From NCBI RefSeq assembly GCF_001722335.1, contig NZ_MIHA01000003.1:333094-397093 (forward strand): a DNA stretch of 64,000 nt. The letters run 5' to 3'. The position numbers and the translations under genes are program-made. The notes below the pieces were generated by a model. It ran no database searches. It was not told the origin of the DNA and saw only the letters and a program-made list of their open reading frames with translations. Below, in pieces: positions 8,133 to 17,776 of this stretch; positions within the stretch are counted from its first letter, which is position 1, and each line of letters starts with the position of its first letter. The DNA is from Mycolicibacterium flavescens. Its GTDB lineage: Bacteria > Actinomycetota > Actinomycetes > Mycobacteriales > Mycobacteriaceae.

Positions 8133-11100
8133 GTGGGCCCGTCGCCCCTGCCCTCCGACGTCGAGACCGCTCCCCTGTCACGGCGCTGGCTCTGGGTGGC
8201 CGCCGCGGCCGCTCTCTTCCTGACCTTCGCCCAGTCCCCCGGGCAGATCTCCCCGGACACCAAGCTCGACCTGACCGCGAACCCGCTGCAGTTCCTGGCG
8301 CGCGCGTTCAACCTGTGGAACAGCGAGCTGCCGTTCGGCCAGGCGCAGAACCAGGCCTACGGCTACCTGTTCCCGCACGGCACCTTCTTCCTGATCGGCG
8401 ACGTCGTCGGGCTGCCGGGCTGGGTGACCCAGCGGCTGTGGTGGGCGCTGCTGCTCGTCGTCGGCTTCTGGGGCGTCGTGCGGGTCGCCGAGGCGCTCGG
8501 CATCGGCAGCAGACCCTCGCGGGTGATCGCCGCGGTCGCCTACGCGCTGTCACCGCGCGCGCTGACCACGATCGGCGCCATCTCCTCGGAGACGCTGCCG
8601 ATGATGCTGGCGCCGTGGGTGCTGCTCCCGGTGATCCTGGTGCTGCGCGGCGACCCTCGGGTGCGGCTGCTGGCGGCGCGTTCGGCGGTGGCGATCGCGC
8701 TGATGGGCGCGGTCAACGCGGTCGCGACGCTGACGGGCTGCCTGACCGCCGCGATCTGGCTGGCGTGTCACCGGCCGAACCGGACGTGGTGGCGCTTCAC
8801 CGCGTGGTGGGCGCTGTGCATCGTGCTGGCGGTGACGTGGTGGGTCGTCGCGCTGGTGCTGCTCGGCCGGATCAGCCCGCCGTTCCTGGACTTCATCGAG
8901 TCCTCCGGCGTCACCACCCAGTGGATGTCGCTGACCGAGATGCTGCGCGGCACCCACGCCTGGACACCGTTCGTCGCGCCCAACGCGACCGCGGGCGCAT
9001 CGCTGGTCACCACGTCGGTGGCCGTGCTGGCCACCACGCTGGTCGCCGCCGCCGGTCTGGCCGGGCTGGCCATGCGCACCATGCCCTACCGGGGCCGGCT
9101 GATCACGATCCTGCTGATCGGCGTCGCGCTGCTGGCCGCCGGCTACTCCGGTGGGCTGGGATCACCGGTGGCCGACCAGGTGCAGACCTTCCTCGACGCC
9201 GACGGCACCCCGCTGCGCAACCTGCACAAGCTCGACCCGCTGCTGCGCCTCCCGCTGGTGCTCGGGTTGGCGCATCTACTCGGGCGTATCCCGCTGCCGG
9301 GCAGCGTCCCGCGCGAGCGGTGGACCAGCGCGCTGGCACATCCCGAGCGGGACAAACGCATCGCCGTCGGGGTCATCGTGCTGGTCGCGCTGACCGCGGC
9401 CAGCTCGCTCGCGTGGACCGGAAGACTCACCGCGCCAGGCGCTTTCGACGCCATCCCGCAGTACTGGCACGACACCGCGGACTGGCTCGACGAGCACGCC
9501 ACCGAGGGTCGGGTGCTCGTCGCGCCCGGCGCGCCGTTCGCCACCCAGGTGTGGGGCAACAGCCACGACGAGCCGCTGCAGGTGCTCGGCCGCACCCCGT
9601 GGGGGGTGCGGGATTCGATTCCGCTGACCCCGCCGCAGACCATCCGCGCGCTGGACTCGGTGCAGCGGCTGTTCGCCGCCGGACGGCCCTCCGACGGGCT
9701 CGCCGATACCCTTGCCCGCCAAGGCATTTCCTATGTCGTGGTGCGCAACGATCTGGACCCGGACACGTCGCGCTCGGCGCGTCCGATCCTGGTGCACCGG
9801 GCCGTCGACAACTCCCCGGGCCTGGAGAAGGTCGCCGAGTTCGGTGATCCGGTCGGGCCGGGCACGCTGGCCGGTTTCATCGCCGACAGCGGGCTGCGGC
9901 CGCGGTACCCGGCCGTCGAGATCTACCGGGTCACTGCGCCGACGACGCCGGTGCGGCCGTATCTGGTCGACACCGACCGGATGGCCCGCGTCGATGGGGC
10001 ACCCGAGGCGCTGCTGCGGATCGACGAACGCCGCCGCCTGCTGGGCCAACCGCCGCTGGGCCCGATGCTGCTGACCGGCGACGCCGAACACGCCGGGGTG
10101 CCGACACCTCTGGTCACCGTCACCGACACGCCGCTGGCCCGCGAAACCGACTACGGCCGCGTCGACGACCACTCGTCGGCGATCCGCACACCCGGGGACG
10201 CGCGCAACACCCACAACCGGGTCCTCGACTATCCCGCTCCCGGAACAGATCTGGTGTACGGGCAGTGGAACGGCGGACGCATCTCGGTGTCCAGTTCGGC
10301 CGCGGACTCCACGGCCCTGCCCAACGTCGCACCGGCCACCGGACCCGCGGCCGCGATCGACGCCGACCCGTCGACGAGTTGGGTGTCCAACGCGCTGCAG
10401 GCCGCGATCGGCCAGTGGCTGCAGGTCGACTTCGACCATCCGGTCACCAACGCGACGATCACCGTCACGCCCAGCGCCACCGCGGTCGGCGCCCAGATCC
10501 GGCGGCTGGAGATCTCGACCGTCAACGGCACCAGCACCCTGCGCTTCGACGAGGCGGGTAAACCGCTGACCGCGGCGCTGCCGTACGGGGAGTCGCCGTG
10601 GGTGCGGGTCACCGCGGTGGCCACCGACGACGGCTCCCCGGGCGTGCAGTTCGGGCTCACCGACATCGCGGTCACCCAGTACGACGCGAACGGCTTCGCC
10701 CACCCCGTGAACCTGCGCCACACCGTCGCGGTACCCGGACCGCCACCGGGTTCGGCGGTGGCGCAATGGGATCTGGGTTCGGAGCTGCAGGGCCGCGGCG
10801 GCTGCGCGGAAAGCCCGACCGGCATCCGCTGCGCCGCGACGATGGCGCTGTCCCCCGAGGAACCGGTGAACCTGAGCCGGACGCTGACCGTACCGACGCC
10901 GATCGAGGTGACGCCGACGGTGTGGGTGCGCCCGCGCCAGGGTCCCCGGCTGGCCGACCTGATCGCCGCCCCAGGGGCTGCCCGCGCGTTCGGCGACGCC
11001 GACCCCATCGACGTCCTCGGCTCGGCCTACGCCGCCGCCGACGGCGACCCCGCCACCGCGTGGACCGCCCCGCAGCGCGTGGTGCAGCACCGCACGCCGC

Positions 11101-12344
11101 CGACGCTGACGCTCAAACTCCCCCGGCCCACGGAGGTCGCGGGCCTGCGGGTGACGCCGAGTTCCAGTGCGCTGCCCGCACATCCGACGATGCTGACCGT
11201 GGATCTCGGTGACGGCCCGCAGACCCGCCGGGTGGCCCGCGACGCCGGCACCCAGACCCTCGAGCTGAACCCCCGCGTCACCGACACCGTGACCGTGTCC
11301 ATCCTCGGCTGGGACGACGTCATCGACCGCACCTCGCTCGGCTTCGACCAGCTCAAGCCGCCGGGGCTGGCCGAGGTGACCGCAGTCGACGGCCGCGGGG
11401 CCCCGATCGCGGCCGCCGACGCCGACGACAACCGTCAGCGCCGTATCGAATTGCCCTGCGGCCGTGGCCCGGTCATCGGTATCGCCGGACAGTTCGTGCA
11501 GACGTCGTTGACCGCGACCGTCGGGGAACTGCTCGACGGGCTGCCGGTCGCCGCGCAGCCGTGCCGCACCGACCCGATACCGGTGCCCGCCGGTCAGCAG
11601 GAGCTGGTGATCAGCCCCGGCGACACCTTCTTCGTCGACGGTGCGCAGCTGGCCGGACCGCGGGCGCACGAAATACGCCCGGCGCCAGCGGTTCCCGCGC
11701 AGACCGGCGACTGGGGCCCCGACCGCCGTGAGGTGACGGTGCCGCGCTCGGAGGCGTCGCGGGTGCTGGTGGTGCCGGAGAGTATCAACCCCGGGTGGGA
11801 GGCGCACACCGGCGACGGGACCCCGCTGAGCGCGATCACCGTCAACGGTTGGCAGCAGGGCTGGCTGCTGCCGCCGGGGACCGAAGGGCCGGTGACGCTG
11901 AGCTTCCCGTCGAACACGCCGTACCGTGCCGGGCTGGTCGGCGGGCTGGCGCTGCTGCCGGTGCTGTTCGCGTTGGCGCTCGTCCCGATGCGCAGACGGC
12001 CGGAGCCCGTTGAAGGGGCGCCGGCGTGGCGCCCGCGCCCGTGGGCGGTGGCCGCCGCGGTGCTGGGGGTCGGCGCGGTGGTCTCCGGGGTGGCCGGTGT
12101 GGTGGTCGTCGCGGCGGTGCTGGGTCTGCGGCACCTGCTGCGGCGCAACCAGAGACGACGTGAGGTGGCGACGGTCACGACGGCGGCGGGCGGTTTGATT
12201 CTCGCCGGCGCGGTCCTCAGCCAGAACCCGTGGCGGTCGGTCGAAGGTTACGTCGGGCATTCCTGGGGTGTGCAACTGCTGGCGTTGATCTCGCTGGCCG
12301 CGGTCGCGGCGTCGGCGGTCCCGTCGCGCGAACGGCTCAGTTGA
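8133..12344 (+). CDS. aftD: Alpha-(1->3)-arabinofuranosyltransferase AftD
   Basis: This giant membrane glycosyltransferase of 1403 residues is close to M. tuberculosis AftD (1400). It adds alpha-1,3-arabinofuranose branches from decaprenyl-phosphoarabinose to arabinogalactan and lipoarabinomannan on the outer face of the membrane. The N-terminal third is a GT-C type multispanning domain with about eleven helices. The middle contains discoidin-like carbohydrate-binding modules (for example DPSTSWVSNALQ and the GQWLQVDF strand around residues 745-770, and a second DGDPATAWTAP near 970). The C terminus has more membrane helices. The start is GTG at 8133; a later start is possible. The 3' end overlaps the convergent MFS gene by 8 bp. 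Confidence 0.95.
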   Translation: MGPSPLPSDVETAPLSRRWLWVAAAAALFLTFAQSPGQISPDTKLDLTANPLQFLARAFNLWNSELPFGQAQNQAYGYLFPHGTFFLIGDVVGLPGWVTQRLWWALLLVVGFWGVVRVAEALGIGSRPSRVIAAVAYALSPRALTTIGAISSETLPMMLAPWVLLPVILVLRGDPRVRLLAARSAVAIALMGAVNAVATLTGCLTAAIWLACHRPNRTWWRFTAWWALCIVLAVTWWVVALVLLGRISPPFLDFIESSGVTTQWMSLTEMLRGTHAWTPFVAPNATAGASLVTTSVAVLATTLVAAAGLAGLAMRTMPYRGRLITILLIGVALLAAGYSGGLGSPVADQVQTFLDADGTPLRNLHKLDPLLRLPLVLGLAHLLGRIPLPGSVPRERWTSALAHPERDKRIAVGVIVLVALTAASSLAWTGRLTAPGAFDAIPQYWHDTADWLDEHATEGRVLVAPGAPFATQVWGNSHDEPLQVLGRTPWGVRDSIPLTPPQTIRALDSVQRLFAAGRPSDGLADTLARQGISYVVVRNDLDPDTSRSARPILVHRAVDNSPGLEKVAEFGDPVGPGTLAGFIADSGLRPRYPAVEIYRVTAPTTPVRPYLVDTDRMARVDGAPEALLRIDERRRLLGQPPLGPMLLTGDAEHAGVPTPLVTVTDTPLARETDYGRVDDHSSAIRTPGDARNTHNRVLDYPAPGTDLVYGQWNGGRISVSSSAADSTALPNVAPATGPAAAIDADPSTSWVSNALQAAIGQWLQVDFDHPVTNATITVTPSATAVGAQIRRLEISTVNGTSTLRFDEAGKPLTAALPYGESPWVRVTAVATDDGSPGVQFGLTDIAVTQYDANGFAHPVNLRHTVAVPGPPPGSAVAQWDLGSELQGRGGCAESPTGIRCAATMALSPEEPVNLSRTLTVPTPIEVTPTVWVRPRQGPRLADLIAAPGAARAFGDADPIDVLGSAYAAADGDPATAWTAPQRVVQHRTPPTLTLKLPRPTEVAGLRVTPSSSALPAHPTMLTVDLGDGPQTRRVARDAGTQTLELNPRVTDTVTVSILGWDDVIDRTSLGFDQLKPPGLAEVTAVDGRGAPIAAADADDNRQRRIELPCGRGPVIGIAGQFVQTSLTATVGELLDGLPVAAQPCRTDPIPVPAGQQELVISPGDTFFVDGAQLAGPRAHEIRPAPAVPAQTGDWGPDRREVTVPRSEASRVLVVPESINPGWEAHTGDGTPLSAITVNGWQQGWLLPPGTEGPVTLSFPSNTPYRAGLVGGLALLPVLFALALVPMRRRPEPVEGAPAWRPRPWAVAAAVLGVGAVVSGVAGVVVVAAVLGLRHLLRRNQRRREVATVTTAAGGLILAGAVLSQNPWRSVEGYVGHSWGVQLLALISLAAVAASAVPSRERLS

Positions 12345-13929
12345 CCGCGATCAGGTGCTGCAGCGTCGGCTCACCGATGACGTACTTCTCGACCGCCTGT
12401 TCGGCGCGCAGGTCCTGACCCGTCTGCCGGATGATGTGCTGGCTCAGGTGCTCGGCCCACGACCGCACGATGAACGCCTCGACGAACGTGTTGGCGTGCT
12501 CACCGCTGCGGAACAGCCGCCACTGCGCGGCCCCGGTGCGCTGCCGCGAGCGGCCCACCCGCTGCATCGCGGCGATGAACGCGGCCTCGTCCTCGGGTGC
12601 GACGCGGTAGGACTTGAGCACCACGACCGGCCCGTCGGGCGGTTCGGGCTCGAACACCAGCGTCGGTTCGGGCCAGTGCCCCGACACCTCCACGTCGAGG
12701 TCGCCGGTGCCCGGGTGCAGCGGCCACCACAGCAGCGACACCGCGCACGCGACGAGCAGCGCGGCGCTGATCAGTAGCGCCGTCACGCTGCCCGCCGCCT
12801 CGGCGACCAGCCCCCAGACCAGCGACCCGATCGCCTGCCCGCCCATGAACACCAACTGGTACACCGACAGCCCCCGCGCCCGCACCCAGGCGGGCAGGCT
12901 CAGCTGCAGCGACGCGTTGAGCGTCGAGAGCGTCAACAGCCACGACAGCCCGCCGACGACCAGCGCGGCCATCACCACCGCGAACACCGGCACCAGCGCG
13001 AGCACGACGGTGGCGAGGGCGAATCCGACCGCGCCGGTCAGCAACAGCACGTTGCGACCGAACGCCAACTGCAACCGCGACAGCACCGTCGCCCCGCCCA
13101 CCGCGCCCACGCCCAGCGCACCGAGCAGCATGCCGTAGCCCGCCGACGACAGGTGCAGTTGCCGGTCGGCGATCACCGCCAGTAACCCCCACAGCGCGCT
13201 GCCGGGGGCGATGAACAGCAACGCGCGCAGCAGGATCCGCCGCACCACCGGCGAGCTGCGGATGTAGCGCTGACCGGCGCTCAACGCGGCCAGCGGCCGC
13301 TCGGTGGGCAGCACCCGTTCCTCGGCTGGCCTGCGCCAGCCGATCAGCACCACGACGATCCCGACGAACGACACCGCGTTCAGCGCGAACACCATCGTCG
13401 GTCCCGACAGCGACACCAGCGCCCCGGCCACCGCCGGGCCGATCGCCCGAGCCAGGTTCATGCTCATGCTGGTCAGCGCTGCAGCGGCCGGAATCTGTTC
13501 GCGGGGAACCAGTTCCGGTTGGATCGCCTGCCACGCCGGCGCGGTCAGCGCCTGCCCGCAGCCGATCAGGAACAGCAACGTCAGCAGCAGGGCCGGGGTG
13601 GCCAACCCGACGCCGGTCAGCACCGCCAGCAGGGACACCCCGGCGGCCATCGCCGACTGGGTGGCGATCAGCAGCCTGCGTCGGTCGATGAGATCGGCCA
13701 GCACCCCGGACGGCAGGGCCAGCAGCATCACCGGCAGCGCGGTCGCGGTCTGCACCAGCGGCACCAGCACCGCCGCGCCCGGATCGGCGACCAGCATCCA
13801 CTGTGCCCCGACCGTCTGCATCCAGGTGCCCAGGTTGGACACGAACTGCGCGATCCACAGCGCCCGGTACACCGGGGAGGAGAACGGCGCCCACGCCGAG
13901 GACGCGACGGGGCCAGGGGTTACCGCCAT
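12337..13929 (-). CDS. MFS exporter with C-terminal ABM-like domain
   Basis: This 530-residue protein has two parts. Residues 1-410 form a 12-helix major facilitator of the EntS-like type (WIAQFVSNLGTWMQTVGAQW near the N terminus, DLIDRRRLL loop). Residues 425-530 form a soluble domain (VVLKSYRVAPEDEAAFIAAM, then SGEHANTFVEAFIVRSWAEH) resembling antibiotic-biosynthesis-monooxygenase or dimeric alpha-beta barrels. The first part suggests proton-driven export; the role of the tail is unknown. I chose ATG 13929 because GGAG precedes it at good spacing; an in-frame start at 13962 is possible. It is divergent from php. No equivalent lies between aftD and php in M. tuberculosis, so this is an addition to the core order. 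Confidence 0.85.
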   Translation of the reverse strand: MAVTPGPVASSAWAPFSSPVYRALWIAQFVSNLGTWMQTVGAQWMLVADPGAAVLVPLVQTATALPVMLLALPSGVLADLIDRRRLLIATQSAMAAGVSLLAVLTGVGLATPALLLTLLFLIGCGQALTAPAWQAIQPELVPREQIPAAAALTSMSMNLARAIGPAVAGALVSLSGPTMVFALNAVSFVGIVVVLIGWRRPAEERVLPTERPLAALSAGQRYIRSSPVVRRILLRALLFIAPGSALWGLLAVIADRQLHLSSAGYGMLLGALGVGAVGGATVLSRLQLAFGRNVLLLTGAVGFALATVVLALVPVFAVVMAALVVGGLSWLLTLSTLNASLQLSLPAWVRARGLSVYQLVFMGGQAIGSLVWGLVAEAAGSVTALLISAALLVACAVSLLWWPLHPGTGDLDVEVSGHWPEPTLVFEPEPPDGPVVVLKSYRVAPEDEAAFIAAMQRVGRSRQRTGAAQWRLFRSGEHANTFVEAFIVRSWAEHLSQHIIRQTGQDLRAEQAVEKYVIGEPTLQHLIAVN

Positions 13930-13950
13930 GTTCTCCGGCCTTTCCGATAA

Positions 13951-13970
13951 GGGACAGGACACCTGTACCC
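13951..13970. promoter_or_regulatory. Quasi-palindrome between the MFS gene and php
   Basis: ACAGG-ACA-CCTGT (13954-13966) is flanked by GGG and CCC. It lies 25 bp from the MFS start and 50 bp from the php start. The arms are short, so this is only a candidate operator. Confidence 0.35.
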
Positions 13971-14015
13971 CGAATACACCGACACCCGGACAACTGCAGG
14001 CCTAGCATCGGCCGG

Positions 14016-14993
14016 GTGCCGCAGATCAACACCGCTCGCGGAGCGATCGACACCGCTGATCTCGGTGTCACGCTCATGCACGAGCACGTCTTCATCATGT
14101 CCACTGAGGTCGTCGAGAACCACCCCGAGGGCTGGGGCGACGAGGACCGGCGCATCGCCGCCGCGATCGAGCGCCTCAACGAACTGAAGTCGCGCGGCGT
14201 GGACAGCATCGTCGACCTCACGGTCATCGGGCTCGGCCGGTACCTGCCGCGGATCGCCAGGATCGCCGCGGCGACCGAGTTGAACATCGTGGTGGCCACC
14301 GGCCTGTACACCTACAACGACCTGCCCATGCACTTCCATTTCCGCGGTCCCGGCACCGCGCTGGGCGGCCCGGAGATCATGACCGAGATGTTCGTCCGCG
14401 ACATCGAGGAAGGCTTCGCCGACACGGGCATCCGGGCGGCGATCCTCAAATGCGCCACCGACGAACCCGGTGTGACGCCCGGCGTCGAGCGGGTGCTGCG
14501 CGCGGTCGCGGCCGCGCACCGGCAGACCGGGGTGCCGATCTCCACCCACACCCACGCCGCCAGCCGGCGCGGCCTCGAACAGCAGCGGGTCTTCGCCGAG
14601 GAGGGCGTCGACCTGTCGCGCGTCGTCATCGGGCACTCCGGGGACACCACCGACATCGGCTACCTCGAAGAGCTCATCGCCGCCGGCTCCTACCTCGGGA
14701 TGGACCGGTTCGGCGTGGACGCCTACCTGGGTTTCGAGGACCGGGTGAACACAGTGGCGACGATGTGTGAACGCGGCCACGCCGACAAGATGGTGTTATC
14801 CCACGACGCCTCATGCTATTTCGATGCGCTACCGGAGGAGACGCTGTCGGTGGCGATGCCGAACTGGCATTACCTGCACATCCACAACGACGTCATCCCC
14901 GCGCTCAAGGCTCGCGGTGTCACCGACGACCAGCTGACCACCATGCTGGTCGACAACCCGCGCCGCATCTTCGAAAACCGCGGCGGCTACTGA
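14016..14993 (+). CDS. php: Phosphotriesterase-like lactonase Php
   Basis: This 325-residue amidohydrolase-fold enzyme matches Php (Rv0230c, 326 residues). Phosphotriesterase-like lactonases hydrolyse acyl-homoserine or other lactones and have weak phosphotriesterase activity. All metal ligands are visible: H22-E-H24, the carboxylatable K145 in AILKCA, H178 in THTHA, H207 in GHSGDTT and D264 in LSHDAS. The start is a GTG at 14016 (MPQINTARG). Two bases separate the php stop from the ATG of the following acyl-CoA ligase relic, so the pair is an operon. Confidence 0.93.
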   Translation: MPQINTARGAIDTADLGVTLMHEHVFIMSTEVVENHPEGWGDEDRRIAAAIERLNELKSRGVDSIVDLTVIGLGRYLPRIARIAAATELNIVVATGLYTYNDLPMHFHFRGPGTALGGPEIMTEMFVRDIEEGFADTGIRAAILKCATDEPGVTPGVERVLRAVAAAHRQTGVPISTHTHAASRRGLEQQRVFAEEGVDLSRVVIGHSGDTTDIGYLEELIAAGSYLGMDRFGVDAYLGFEDRVNTVATMCERGHADKMVLSHDASCYFDALPEETLSVAMPNWHYLHIHNDVIPALKARGVTDDQLTTMLVDNPRRIFENRGGY

Positions 14994-14994
14994 T

Positions 14995-16457
14995 ATGACC
15001 GAACCGATCCCGCCGATCAGCACCCAGATCTCGCGGCTCGCAGCGGCGGACCCGCACGCCCCGGCGCTCACCTGTTCGGGGACGACGATCACCAGGGCCG
15101 AACTCGACGCGTCCACCAACCGGCTGGCCCGCGCCTACGCCGAACTCGGTGTGCGGCAGGGTGATTACGTGACCGTCGTGCTACCCAACTCGATCGGGTG
15201 GGCGCAGGCGGTGGTGGCGGCGTGGAAGCTGGGCGCCGTGCCGCAGCCGCTGTCTCCGCGGCTGCCCGACGCCGAGTTGGCCGGCCTGCTGGAGCTCAAG
15301 CCCGCGCGTTGGTGGTCGGCCGCGACGACCCGACCGGTCGCACACCCAGTGTGCCCGCGGACTTTTCACCCGACCCGGCGCTGTCGGACGGGCCGCTGCC
15401 GGAACGGGTGTCGCCGGTGTTCAAGGCGATGGCCTCCGGCGGCAGCACGGGACGGCCCAAGCTCATCGAGTCCGGCAGCGACAGCCGGTTCCCGGCGCTG
15501 GCCGGGTACCCGCTCGGCGCGCAGGAGGGTGACGTCAACCTGCTCTCGGTGCCGTTGAGCCACAACACCGGTTTCACCACGTTCGCGATCGGGCTGGTGC
15601 AGGGCCACCACATGGTGATGATGCCGCGGTTCGACCCGCACGAATTCCTGCGGTTGGTCACCGAGCACCGCGTCACGTTCCTGACGACCGTGCCGACGAT
15701 CATGCAGCGTCTGCTGCCGGTGTACCGCGAGAACCCGCAGGCCTACGATCTGTCGTCGATCCGCCGGTTCTGGCATCTGGCCGCGCCGTGCCCACCGGCG
15801 ATCAAAAGGGCGTGGATCGAGCTGCTCAGCCCGGATGCGGTGTGGGAGCTGTACGGCGGCACCGAGTTACAGGCGCTGACGTTCATCTCCGGTGAGCAGT
15901 GGCTGGCGCACCCGGGGTCGGTGGGTGTCGTCGTGGCCGGTGAGATGAAGGTGCTCGACGACGACGGCAACGAGTGCCCGCCCGGCGTCGTCGGTGAGAT
16001 CTACATGCGCCCGGTCCCGGGCAGCGCACCCACCTACCGCTACGTCGGTGCCACCGCGAAGTCGCGCGATGGTTGGGACTCACTGGGCGATCTCGGCTAT
16101 TTCGACGCCGACGGGTTCCTGTACCTCAACGACCGCCGCGTCGACATGTTCACCGTCGGCGGCCGCAACGTCTACCCCGCCGAGATCGAGTCGGCGCTCA
16201 GCGAGCACCCGCAGGTGCTGTCGTGTCTGGTGGTCGGGGTGCCCGACGACGATCTGGGACAGGTGCCGCACGCGCTGGTGCAGGCCGACGGCCTCGACGA
16301 GGACGCCGTCATCGCGTTCCTGTCGCAGCGACTCGAGCACTACAAGGTGCCGCGCAGCGTGGAGTTCAGCGAGGTGCCGTTGCGTGACGACGCGGGCAAG
16401 GCGCGGCGTTCGGCGGTGCGCGATGAGGTTCTCGCGCGGGCCGCGCAATCCAACTAA
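14995..16457 (+). pseudogene. Acyl-CoA ligase (FadD-like) with a -1 frameshift
   Basis: Two overlapping frames together encode one ANL-superfamily ligase of about 487 residues. Frame one runs from ATG 14995 through YVTVVLPNS and GLLELKPAR. At about 15298-15310 the sequence AAGCCCGCGCG needs one extra C to continue as LKPRALVVGRDDP. The rest of the enzyme follows in the next frame to 16457. The second part has the P-loop SGGSTGRPK, YGGTE, the GDLGYFDADGFLYLNDRR hinge, GGRNVYPAEIE and the C-terminal DDAGKARR lysine. Everything else is intact, so this is a recent inactivation or a sequencing error in a C run. Function would be ATP-dependent CoA activation of a carboxylic acid. Its last codons lie in the tandem repeat. 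Confidence 0.8.
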
Positions 16458-16536
16458 CGCGCGGGCCGCGCAATCCAACTAACGCGCGGGCCGCGCAATC
16501 CAACTAACGCGCGGGCCGCGCAATCCAACTAACGCG
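16433..16536. repeat. 25-bp tandem repeat, about 4.2 copies
   Basis: The core CAATCCAACTAACGCG recurs at 16446, 16471, 16496 and 16521, an exact 25-bp period with copies identical as far as I can read. Copy one encodes the end of the acyl-CoA ligase and its stop. The last copy encodes the end and stop of the convergent acyltransferase. Each unit carries CTAA, so it supplies stop codons on both strands. There are no spacers, so it is not a CRISPR. Confidence 0.95.
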
Positions 16537-17731
16537 AGATCGGCTCGGCTGTGCCGCTGACCGACGAGTCCAGCGGCGGGACCGGACGCGCGCGCCGGAA
16601 CTCCCAGCGCCGCAGCGCCTGTCGGCACGGCTCCTCGATCAGCGCGTAGCTGACCGCCGCGATCGCGAACCCGAAGATCAGCGTCAGCACCAGCACCACC
16701 GGCATGTTGCCGTTGAACGCGAACTGCCCGATCATCGGGAACACCATGGCCAGCGCGGCCAGGTGCCAGATGAACAGCCCGTAGGACCAGCGGCCGAGCG
16801 TGACCATCGTGGTGCTGCCGAGGATCCGGTGCGGGGTGCCGGGCCGGTCGAGCACCAGCGGCGCCAGCAGCGCGCCCGCCACCACGGCGCCCATCGCGGT
16901 CTTGACCGTCACCTGGGTGATGCTGCCGAACTGCAGGCCCTCGTTGCCGGCCAGCGGCGAGGCCGCCACCGCGAACGCGCCCGCCGCGACCAGCGCCATC
17001 ACGATCGGCTGCCGGCCCACCCGGTGCGCCCAGCCCACCTTGGTCACGGTCAGTTCGGCCAGGATCATGCCGGCGGCGAACCAGGAGAAGAACGCCGGCG
17101 GCCAGTTCCACAGGTTGTGCCCGGTGTCCGGTTCGAACGGGATGCGGATCCAGAACAGGCTGGCCACCGCGGCCGCCGCCAGGACGGGGATACGCGCGCG
17201 CACCGGCACCCGTCGCACCAGCAGGGCCAGGAACGGCAGCGCGATATAGAAGGCCACCTCGACCGACAGGCTCCACATCTGGGTCAGCCCGGCGGTCAGC
17301 GTCAGCGGCACGTAGATCTGGGTGAGGGTGAGGTTGGCCAGCCAGACCGTCAGATCGGCGCGGGCGTCGACGGCCCCGGGCAGCAGCAGCAGGATGACCA
17401 CCACCGCGACCAGGTAGGCCGGCATGATCCGGACCAGGCGTGAGCGCAGGTAGTGGCCGGTCGGCGGGACCGGACGCAGCCCCCGGGCGGCCGCGGCGTG
17501 CCCGCGCCACAGCAGGAACCCCGACAGCGCGAAGAACAACGCGACGGCCAGGTCGAACCGGCCCAGTACGCGGCCGGTGACACCGCTGGAATGGCCGGTC
17601 TGGAACGCCACGTGGGTGACGACGACGCCGATGGCCGCGCAGGCCCGCATGCCCTCGACCGCGGGGACGAAGCTGCGGGTGCCCCCGACGCCCTCGTCGG
17701 TCCCGTCGCGCTCAGCCACGTCGACTCTCAA
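16529..17731 (-). CDS. Acyltransferase 3 family membrane protein (Rv0228-like)
   Basis: This 400-residue integral membrane acyltransferase has about ten helices. Family features are the N-terminal FVPAVEGMRACAAIGVVVTHV with the catalytic-type histidine (V-T-H-V), the RSRLVRIMPAY segment and WSLSVEVAFY. It matches Rv0228. The corynebacterial relative TmaT acetylates trehalose monomycolate before MmpL-dependent export, which would fit its setting near mmpL3 and other envelope genes; assignment to that role here is inference. The start is uncertain: TTG 17731 or GTG 17719 (MAERDGTDE). The stop lies inside the 25-bp tandem repeat. Confidence 0.87.
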   Translation of the reverse strand: MRVDVAERDGTDEGVGGTRSFVPAVEGMRACAAIGVVVTHVAFQTGHSSGVTGRVLGRFDLAVALFFALSGFLLWRGHAAAARGLRPVPPTGHYLRSRLVRIMPAYLVAVVVILLLLPGAVDARADLTVWLANLTLTQIYVPLTLTAGLTQMWSLSVEVAFYIALPFLALLVRRVPVRARIPVLAAAAVASLFWIRIPFEPDTGHNLWNWPPAFFSWFAAGMILAELTVTKVGWAHRVGRQPIVMALVAAGAFAVAASPLAGNEGLQFGSITQVTVKTAMGAVVAGALLAPLVLDRPGTPHRILGSTTMVTLGRWSYGLFIWHLAALAMVFPMIGQFAFNGNMPVVLVLTLIFGFAIAAVSYALIEEPCRQALRRWEFRRARPVPPLDSSVSGTAEPISR

Positions 17732-17776
17732 CCACGATGACCCTCAACCACGACGACGACCCTCACCACGATGACC
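17727..17776. repeat. Short imperfect direct repeats before the acyltransferase gene
   Basis: Three units follow each other: CTCAACCACGATGACC (17727-17742), a version lengthened by GAC (17743-17761), and CTCACCACGATGACC (17762-17776). They sit at the 5' end and leader of the minus-strand acyltransferase gene. Probably replication slippage; no function is evident. Confidence 0.6.

Noticed and set aside
9276..12275. A 999-codon open frame antisense to aftD
   Set aside because: Its product is rich in Arg, Gly and His with no fold; it mirrors the third-codon-position GC of aftD. Similar long frames lie opposite fadA2, pckA and mmpL3 and were rejected for the same reason.
15290..15315. Programmed ribosomal frameshift in the ligase
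   Set aside because: No slippery heptamer or downstream stimulatory structure was seen; a lost C is simpler. Kept as a test in the findings.
14995..15558. Separate short gene for the first part of the ligase
   Set aside because: The protein after the break point has no family character and the second frame continues the ligase exactly; it is one broken gene.
16433..16536. Possible CRISPR array
   Set aside because: Repeats are directly adjacent without spacers, the unit carries coding ends, and no cas genes are near.
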